From NCBI GenBank assembly GCA_026122225.1, contig JANEZZ010000987.1:248001-312000 (forward strand): a stretch of 64,000 nucleotides of DNA, written 5' to 3'. Shown one piece after another: positions 56,780 through 64,000 of this stretch; the first letter of the stretch is position 1, and the number at the start of each line of letters is the position of its first letter. This stretch comes from Heloderma charlesbogerti. Taxonomy: Eukaryota > Chordata > Lepidosauria > Squamata > Helodermatidae. The notes beneath the pieces are model-generated. The model had not been told where the DNA came from. It was given only the letters and a program-made list of their open reading frames with translations, and made no database searches. The position numbers and the translations under genes were made by a program.

Positions 56780-58559
56780 CCTACTTCACATTCTCCAGGC
56801 CCAACACATAGGAAGCTATCCCTTAAAGATACAGCAACACTATACAACTATTCCATACACCATGCAGTCAAGACTAGGTATTTCAGCTACAACCCGAAAT
56901 AATTCCTTAACCATTTGCCACTGCAGTTCCCGTGACTGGCAATTCGCTAAAGTGAACAATGAATCCCACTTGCAGCTGTGGCATTCGTCAGCACATGAGT
57001 GGAGCTGAAGTAGGCAGAGGACGTAAGCATGCACATAAGCCTGGCCTCCATGAACCTGCCCACCTCCCAGATCTTTGCACATTAAGCACGAAGATCTGCA
57101 AAGGGTTCTGTAGGTGCATTTGGCTGAATCAAGAACGATCTAGATTCAGCAATCTAGAACCTCCACACACATCTGCTCCCCACTTTAGCTCTACTCATGT
57201 GCAGGGAAATGCCTGGATAGGGCTTATGCAGCAATCAAAACTAAAAGCAAAGCCCCAGTTACATGGACAGTTATGGAAAAGGTGTAACCCCCACCAGTTT
57301 TGTCTTGTTTCTTCATGCATACAAGCACTGTTCATACAGTACAAGTTTTATAACCATTCTTTATAATAGCAACATTCTCTAAAAGAAAGAATCCAATATA
57401 TTTTAAGCAGCATAGTGTCAAACTACCATTACAAAAGTTGTGCTTTGCATATGTTACGTGTCATGCTGGACAGAAAAGGCAAAATCACTGAGGAGCAAAT
57501 GGAGAGTATGAAAAAATACCAATATTATCCAAACCTATGTAACTCCATACAGACTAGGGGCTTCAGCAACAATAAACAGCACTTAAGGGTTTTTGAGAAG
57601 ACTCTTGTTATAAAAGTGATGAACATAACAGAGAGATAAATTGGAATATCACCAGAGAAATTAAAAGGAACTGTAGGCTTCAAATTAAACATTGGTTGAA
57701 CTATTCTCATTAAAAGACACGCATTAATGAATATTCATTCCATAAATCATGAGTGTTTGGCTTATAGTTTGTCAGCTGTTTGCACATCCTACACAATTAC
57801 TTTAAGAGTTTTATGGATTCAGTTCCATCTGGTGCAAAGAATTTCACTTGTGCCTCATATTTTGAATTCAGAAGAGTACATTACGATCTGTTTCCCAGCA
57901 TTTTAGCATAACATTTATCTTTTTAAGCACACAGCTTATCTCTAAAAAAAAAAAAAAGACATTGACAGCAACTATGTTTTCAAATGTAGTGTATCCTCTT
58001 GGCTTCTATAGAGTTGTTTAAGTGGTCCATTTTTCTGCCTTTTGATAAGCATTGAACTATTTGTTAACCTCAATCTACATCATTTTAGACCAGATTAGAA
58101 AATGAGTGAAAACTCACTTTATGAAGGTAACAGTCCAACTCTTTGCATGCTTATTCAGAAATTTTGCAGAGCTCGATGAAACTCGCTCCCAAAAGTGTAC
58201 ACAGGTTGACCAGCCCAAGATTGCCAAGCTGACAAAAAAGTGTTATCACTCTCTGAATACTCTAAGATTCTTCTGGGACACAGGAAAACAGAGAAAAGTG
58301 GTCTAAGGAGAGCATGGTTTTATTACAACAACTTTAGTATCAAACAAATACTTAAACTGAGGCCTATCAGAATCTTTCACGGCTGCCTGGCCACATCTAG
58401 CTTGTATAGAAGAAACAAGAGCCACCAAGTGCTATTCAAGCAAGAAAACCAGCAACGTAAGATCAGCTTGGCCCCAAGTGCATTTAAATACCCAACTGTA
58501 GCCCTGGCCTTGGAAAACTGATCTTCCTTCTCTTCTTTTCCCCTTCGCTCCCCTTCCCT
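56780..58559. other. No gene seen
   Basis: The frames 56959-57366, 58106-58306 and 58240-58521 lack recognisable domains. A poly-A run lies at 57946-57957. Confidence 0.5.
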
Positions 58560-58692
58560 TGTGTGTCTTGTCTTTTTAGTTTGTAAGCCTGATGGCAGGG
58601 CCCCTATCTCTCTTTTCTATTGATGTGAGCAGCTTTGGGAGACAATAATTGTCTGAAAAGTGGGATAAAAATATAGTAAATAAATAAATAGA
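58560..58692 (+). mobile_element. SINE/LINE 3' tail fragment
   Basis: TTTGTAAGCCTGATGGCAGGG and GTGGGATAAAAATA followed by TAAATAAATA resemble the tail of CORE-SINE or L2-type repeats. No head is present. Confidence 0.5.
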
Positions 58693-59569
58693 AAGAGAGC
58701 TTTAGTCCTAAAATAAAAGCAGGGTTAGAACTGATAGGAAAACATGGAATGGACTTCTAAACTTAACAAATAGCAAAATATATTATTTTGATTTCTAGTG
58801 TTTAATCCCAAAAACGTCAGGGCAGGCAACAAATATTAAATGATATAGGAAACATCATTTTTTTAAAGATACAGGAAAATACAGTTTTGAAGTTGTATAT
58901 TATAAAGACTGAAGTAAACAAATAAAATGGTGCATCCCAGACATTCATTCTAGCCACCTAGCCAAGTTAGAAAATAATAATCTTACAATGTTTCCAGAAA
59001 ATGAGACAGCTCTGGTGGGTAAACAGAGAAGTTTGTTTACAAACAAAAGAGATGCAAAAGGAAAGATCCAGAACTAGGATATCCAGCAGTTTTTGTTTGA
59101 CTAATTAACAGCTCCATGGAGAAGATTGGAGAAGTAGCTGCCTGGGAGAGGGTGTTTAACCCTGTCCTCCCATGCCCTTTCCCCAGTTGAAATCCTCTTT
59201 AAGCTACTTTTGCTCCAAAGGGGAATAAGTACAAACTCAACTCCTTGTTCTTCCTGTCTCTGCAAGAATTGGCTCAGGCAGGTTGACTGCTTTAATGTTG
59301 GAGGCTGGGTGGACTTGCTTCTCTCCTCTCCCTGCTCAACACTTGCCTTGACTATCACAGGTGTAGGAGAGAGACTTAAACTCTGGTCTTCCAGAGATGG
59401 GGTTCTGGGAGCCCGATTATGCATTAAAATAAGGCACACACTTCCCACACACCTTGTTTTAAAGTGAAAATGCACCCTTTTTTGCTGATGCCAAATTTAA
59501 ACAGCGGCAAGTGGGTGCACCCCACTGTGGGTCCAGGAAATTGGTCCCTGAACCAATTAATGTGACTCA
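58693..59569. other. No gene seen
   Basis: There is no supported feature; the overlapping frames at 59101-59475 (both strands) have no recognised domain. Confidence 0.5.
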
Positions 59570-59660
59570 TTTACTATTGCATTTATATCTGGCCTTTTTT
59601 CCTCTTGCAAGGAACCCAAGGAAGCTTACATTGCCATCTTCCTCTCCATGTTATCATTAG
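59570..59660 (-). mobile_element. SINE tail fragment
   Basis: ATTTATATCTGGCC, AAGGAACCCAAGGAAGC and CTCTCCATGTTATCAT follow the antisense tail order of the tRNA-derived SINE at 22125-22305. Confidence 0.45.
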
Positions 59661-59989
59661 GCATTGCTCTTCAGTTCAGGCTCAAAATGTCTATGCACTG
59701 GGAGAGTCTGTGTTTGGGGGGCTGGGTTAGCTATCCTCTGTCCTCTTCCCACCATGAAAATAACTAATCAATCACAAAAATACTGAGGCATTATAGAAAA
59801 CCCTGGAATTAATTACAGCAATTTAAACAGGTATGTTGAGCGTCTGTCACTCCAGTCATGATCCTAGTTCCCCTATTTCTGTAATTCAGTCCCAAACAGG
59901 AGAAGACACTTCAGTATTTTTCATTTATATTCAGAAGATGGTACAAGTTCAACTAGAGGGTCCTTTTGTTTGGATATGATAACTTTGAG

Positions 59990-60235
59990 AGCTGGTGTAT
60001 CATAGTGGCAAAGAGCTATTATTCAGGAAGTCCCCTAGTTTGAATCTTGCCTCTGCCGTGGGCTCACTAGGTGGGCTTAGCCAAGTCACTCTCTTTCTCA
60101 GCTTCAGTCCCCCACATCTGTCATGTGGGGGATAATAATACCGACAACTTAAAATAATTGTTATAAGGATTACAATTAGTTGATGCACTTTGAACATTTG
60201 AAAGCACTATACAAATTCCAGTTACACATATATGG
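59990..60235 (+). mobile_element. MIR-type SINE (tRNA-derived CORE-SINE)
   Basis: From GCTGGTGTATCATAGTGGC the sequence follows the MIR layout: a tRNA-like box A, a box B reading TAGTTTGAATCTTGC, then TCTGCCGTGGGCTCACT, AGCCAAGTCACTC, CATCTGTCATGTGGGGGATAA and TTGTTATAAGGATTACAATT, with a 3' GCACTATACAAATTCC. It is almost full-length but diverged, as expected for this ancient family. Confidence 0.88.
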
Positions 60236-60239
60236 CATG

Positions 60240-61369
60240 CTACTTAGATATAACCAAAGACTATGGGTATATATTGGAAGAATAATGTCAGTGATACTAT
60301 GATATATACTTGTATCATGATATTAAAAATTGTAATAATTAATTTAATTAGTTATCTCACATTTCTCTTGTAAAAGCAATCAAACATGGCTAATGGAATC
60401 AAAAGTCAATAAAATATACAAGAAACGTATTTACCCTAGAGGAAAACCACACATTTCTTACTATATGAATGACTAATGGCTGAAATCCAGACTTCATTTA
60501 CACATCTACAGGGTCCATATTTTAATAGGGTATAAGTATGTATAAATAATTGTGGGATGCATAGACTCCATTGAGTCTTCTACATTTCTATGCCCTCCAG
60601 AACACTAGTTAATATTCTGTTGACTGAAGTGTTAATATTAAATCACTAGCTCTGAGCATTTTTTCCAAAGTCCATTAGTTCAAAGATAATCTGACTGAAC
60701 GAAGACAACCCAGAATAAGAGTCTAAGGACACTTGTCTTTTATATATTTTCAATTACAACAGATACACAAAGATGGAATGAATAAGAATGTACAAAAAAA
60801 AAAAAGATATAACTTTTCCAAAGGAATTCTCTAGTCACACTATTAAATAAAAACAAGGTATAAATACTGAATTGCCTTCAGTAAGTATTTTCAACAGGGC
60901 TATATTAAATTATTTTTAAAGTCCCTTAATACCCACCTTAAAGGATTTCCTCCTACCAATTGTACATTTTCAAATATACTGAAGCAGGTTCGGTGTTGCC
61001 AATATCCAGCTAAGAGCCTGAGGCAAAAGAAGTGCAATTATTAATTCAAATGAAGGATTAAAAGATCCAGTATCACAGATAGCTAGTTTAGAAGTCTGAA
61101 CTTTCAAATGGCGGATCTAGAATATCAACAGTTATATTAATGGCTACAAACTACTCAACTACTGAATATTTACTTGATTTAAAAATTATTAAAGATAAAA
61201 TTAGTATCCCTGTAGAGATTAGTTCCTTTTGCTCCTACATTATTGCTCCTACATTAGTCATAACTTAAATGCATCTTTCTTCACATCTGCAGAATGTTGT
61301 GATGGCCTTACAAAAAATTAAAATTCCACTAGACATTATGGAGGGGAGAGCTACAGCCAACTGCTGTTT
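60240..61369. other. No gene seen
   Basis: The sequence is A+T-rich with no supported feature; a poly-A run lies at 60796-60807. Confidence 0.5.
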
Positions 61370-62042
61370 TTGTCAGCATGTGGGGCTGTTCTTGAAGACA
61401 GTTTGGAAACTGCAGCTGTTACAAAACCTGGCAGTGAAGCTGTTAATTGGGGCCAGGCTTTCTTGCCTGCACTGGCTTCTCATTAATTTCTAGGCCCAGT
61501 TCAAAGTGCTGGTTTTGATTTCTAACACCCTACATAGTTTGGGAGTTGAGTACCCAAAGGAATGCCTCTTCCCACTTGATACCTACCCATGCCCCAAGAT
61601 CATCAGCGGAAGCCCTTGTCTGAGTGCTTTCCTTAAGCTGAAGTCCAGAAAGTGGCCATGAGGGAGAAGGCCTTTTCGTTCACAGCCCTTTTATGAAATG
61701 TTCTTCTGACAGAGACACACGTGGCGCCTACTCTAATGCCCTTTCAGCACCAAGCTAAAACAGTTTCATTCTCGCAGGCCTTTTTCATACCATGTTAACA
61801 TCATTTTATTGAAGTCTCTACTGATGATGGTTATTGGTTGGTTTTCACTTTTGGCAAGTTGGGTTAGTTCTTTTATGTGATTGACTTTTATTGGTCCTGT
61901 CATTTGTTTTATGCTTTTATGCTGGATTGGATTTTGTCAATTGTTGTATTTTTATTGTTTTAATCTGGTTTATATTGTGACTCTCTTAGAGTATTGTAAT
62001 TTATAAAGTGACTAATCAATATAACAGAAAAACAAATAAATA
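61370..62042 (+). mobile_element. L2/CR1-clade LINE 3' end, old
   Basis: Blocks VWKLQLLQNLAVKLL, LHWLLINF and the nucleotide equivalent of the FKVLVL and AFSFTALL regions are those of L2-like C-termini. They are followed by an A/T-rich 3' region and an (AAAT)n tail at 62030-62042. Confidence 0.78.
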
Positions 62043-62779
62043 AATATACTCTGATGGACAACCAAGTGGGAAAAAGCAGGATATAATGTAATAATAAATA
62101 ATAATAAATAAAATAAATAAACCTTCCTGGAAGCAGGACTTATCTGGAAGGCTGATGCTGGCAGCAGGCCGCCAAAGGGGTGATACCAAAAGGAGTAGTC
62201 CCTGTGAGGCATCCCTACAGGGTGAGGCAAAGGTCAAATATTTTTCTGCCATGATACGAGAGTTATACTTGGCTGACCAGGTATTAGGAAAGAGTTTCTC
62301 CCCAGTGAAACAGGACAGGCAGATGCTCTATAAGGTCTGCTGTAAGAATCTGCTTCATGCCTGTTATTGGGTTAATATGTTTTGAGGGGAGGAATCCAGA
62401 GGTAAGGGGGACACCATATAAGTAGTTGAGGGCAGATGATGCTAAGTTGGGGGGGGCATCAGATGAGGGCAAAGTGAGCGAGACATCTTTGTGATGTTTC
62501 TAATTTTGACCTGCCATCTGAACTGAGTCATTCTGGTGGCTCAACTGCAATTGTTTACCCCACCCCGCCCTGCCCCCAAGTCTGAAGGTGCTGCTAACAA
62601 ATGCCAGGTAGGTTAATTGGAAAGTGGTTGTTATTAACCATTTCATTTTGGAAGAACATGCCAGCCTCATTTCCGACTGAATGGAAGAGATGTAAACCTC
62701 TCCTAAATGTGTCCACCAGAGTACTGAGTGCAGCACCAGGGTTACCCATTTGTTGAGGTACCCTATTTCACAGTCTGCC
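62043..62779. other. No gene seen; AT-rich repeat and unrecognised sequence
   Basis: An (AATA)n-type tract occupies 62085-62130. The rest is unrecognised. Confidence 0.5.
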
Positions 62780-63010
62780 AGTTTCGAGTGCCTCTACCTG
62801 GTGTTGGAAAAATGAGGCAGGATGGAGACTCTGCTGGTGTACCATCCACCCTACTGCCCAACAGTCCACTGTCCAAGCTGACAGATGTGGTCTTGATTGT
62901 GGTACTGAGATCCTCAGAGCTTATGGTGATGGTCCTTCAAGTAACCTGATGCCAAACCATTTAGGGTTTTATGGGCCAAAACCAACACTTTGAGCTGAGT
63001 CCAGAAACAC
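62780..63010 (-). mobile_element. L2-like LINE fragment
   Basis: The minus-strand frame LKVLVLAHKTLNGLASGYLKDH is the conserved FKVLVL..LNGL..YL block of L2. Surrounding sequence is degenerate. Confidence 0.7.
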
Positions 63011-63044
63011 ATCGTGTTGACCCTCCTGGATGTCTCCAGTGAAT

Positions 63045-63070
63045 GAATGCATGCATGCATGCATGCATGA
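63045..63070. repeat. (ATGC)n microsatellite
   Basis: About six tandem ATGC units, self-complementary, sit at the tail of the adjacent LINE fragment. Confidence 0.95.
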
Positions 63071-63760
63071 ATCAATAAAATGTTATTGTTACAACCACTG
63101 GTTACAAGAAGAAGAAAAAACAATAAAAATACATCAATAACAAAAGTTCATAATCAGTAAAATTTACTTCTCACTACTTGTAGAGAGTAAAAAAAATGGC
63201 TTGAAATTTAGTTGCTATAAGAGCAAAGTCCACCACTGCCAATAAGATTGCCTTATTATGAGATGTAAACAATTTTATCCAAATCAGAAATGATAGAATC
63301 TAAAAACTTTATTTGAACTGTAGAGGAAACAGGGCAGTTAAACAAATAATGAAGGAAGTCTTTCACTGACCCACTGCCACATGGGTACAATCTGGAATCC
63401 TCTGGGATTCTGTTAAAACACCCTTCTAAAATGGTGGTTAACATCTGTTGTATCCTGAGTCTGGTTATGGCATTTCTGAGGGTAGAACTGGAGATAAGCT
63501 TTAATTTAAATCAAATTTGGATTTAAATTTTGCATTCCAGGGAGCTACCTTGCAAGGTGTGATAGTACTGAGGTTGGATTGAATGGAAACACTGTGGACC
63601 TATTCTCCAAAAAAAACCCAACCCTGTTTACAATGAGTAAAGTTCGAAATGGAAAAATATCCAAAGAAAAGCCGTAATGATGGATTTGGTGGACTAGTCT
63701 TTGGATCCAGGTTGATCTGCAAGACAAAACTTGGGTAAATGGGAACTTGAAAAAGAAAGT
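63071..63760 (-). mobile_element. Non-LTR retrotransposon, family 'X', 3' end
   Basis: On the minus strand the frame 63256-63444 carries YPCGSG..DFLHYLFNCPV, a C-P/G-C-G..H..C zinc-knuckle-like motif near the LINE C-terminus, and ends in a TAACAATAACATTTTATTG-type 3' region. The layout matches the degenerate LINE at 8641-10470. The clade is not identified. Confidence 0.65.
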
Positions 63761-63796
63761 GCATAGACAATTGATTTATGTTCCTTTCTAATCATC

Positions 63797-63831
<35 letters not shown>

Positions 63832-64000
63832 CAGTCATTCAGTCGTGTCCGACTCTTTGTGACCCCATAGACCATAGCACGCTAGGCCTTCCTGTCCTCC
63901 GCTCTCTCCCGGAGTGTGCTCAAGTCCATATTCATTGCATCGGTGATGCTATCTAGCCATCTCGTCCTCTGCCGTCCCCTTCTCCTTTTGCCTTCAGTCT
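63797..64000 (-). mobile_element. RTE-BovB LINE, 3' end, continues past window
   Basis: A (GTT)n run of about 11 units at 63797-63830 is the complement of the AAC-type tail, followed by CAGTCGTGTCCGACTCTTTG and the conserved 3' block. The match continues to the last base, so the element extends beyond the window. Confidence 0.93.

Noticed and set aside
59990..60100. tRNA gene
   Set aside because: Box A and box B are present but no cloverleaf can be closed, and the downstream sequence is the MIR core.

Overview
This looks like a non-coding stretch of a vertebrate nuclear genome, most likely a squamate reptile (lizard or snake). The evidence is the mix of repeats: several RTE-BovB LINEs (abundant in squamates), L2 and CR1 LINEs, a MIR-type SINE, a chromodomain-bearing Gypsy LTR element, Tc1 and hAT DNA transposons and PIF/Harbinger-like MITEs. 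I found no convincing host protein-coding gene, rRNA or tRNA gene. Every recognisable coding fragment belongs to a transposable element and all are broken, so the window is intergenic or deep intronic. The species call is inference; no species-specific marker was found.

Layout. 1-5.3 kb: a complete but dead Tc1 element, a hairpin MITE, a BovB tail and a LINE tail. 5.3-10.5 kb: BovB copy 1, ending abruptly in a near-perfect 152-bp inverted duplication, then an older LINE carrying a Harbinger-like MITE. 10.5-14.6 kb: a CR1 LINE split by an 889-bp hAT-type element whose core is a palindrome made of palindromes, then cut by a truncated Gypsy element (copy 1). 14.6-25 kb: mostly featureless A+T-rich sequence with one SINE and a LINE tail. 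25-30.3 kb: Gypsy copy 2 with both LTRs, the 3' LTR holding a reversed solo LTR of the same family. 30-34.6 kb: MITEs and microsatellites. 34.6-39.5 kb: BovB copy 2 (minus) abutting an L2 LINE (plus) that is split by another solo LTR. 39.5-46 kb: a CR1 ORF1 esterase fragment and BovB copy 3, which has the longest open frame (457 aa). 46-64 kb: a 5S-like SINE, MITEs, L2 and CR1 tails, a MIR SINE, a second copy of the unidentified LINE family, and a BovB tail cut by the window end.

Nested insertions give relative ages: CR1 is older than the hAT element and Gypsy copy 1; L2 is older than the solo LTR; Gypsy copy 2 is older than the LTR inside its 3' LTR. The most unusual structure is the hAT element at 10569-11457: seven hairpins arranged A-B-C-D-C'-B'-A', exactly symmetric about base 10993, bounded by a 9-bp terminal repeat and an 8-bp target duplication. 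Next are the BovB-junction inverted duplication (8112-8789) and two independently inserted Gypsy copies that share the same in-frame stop codons.
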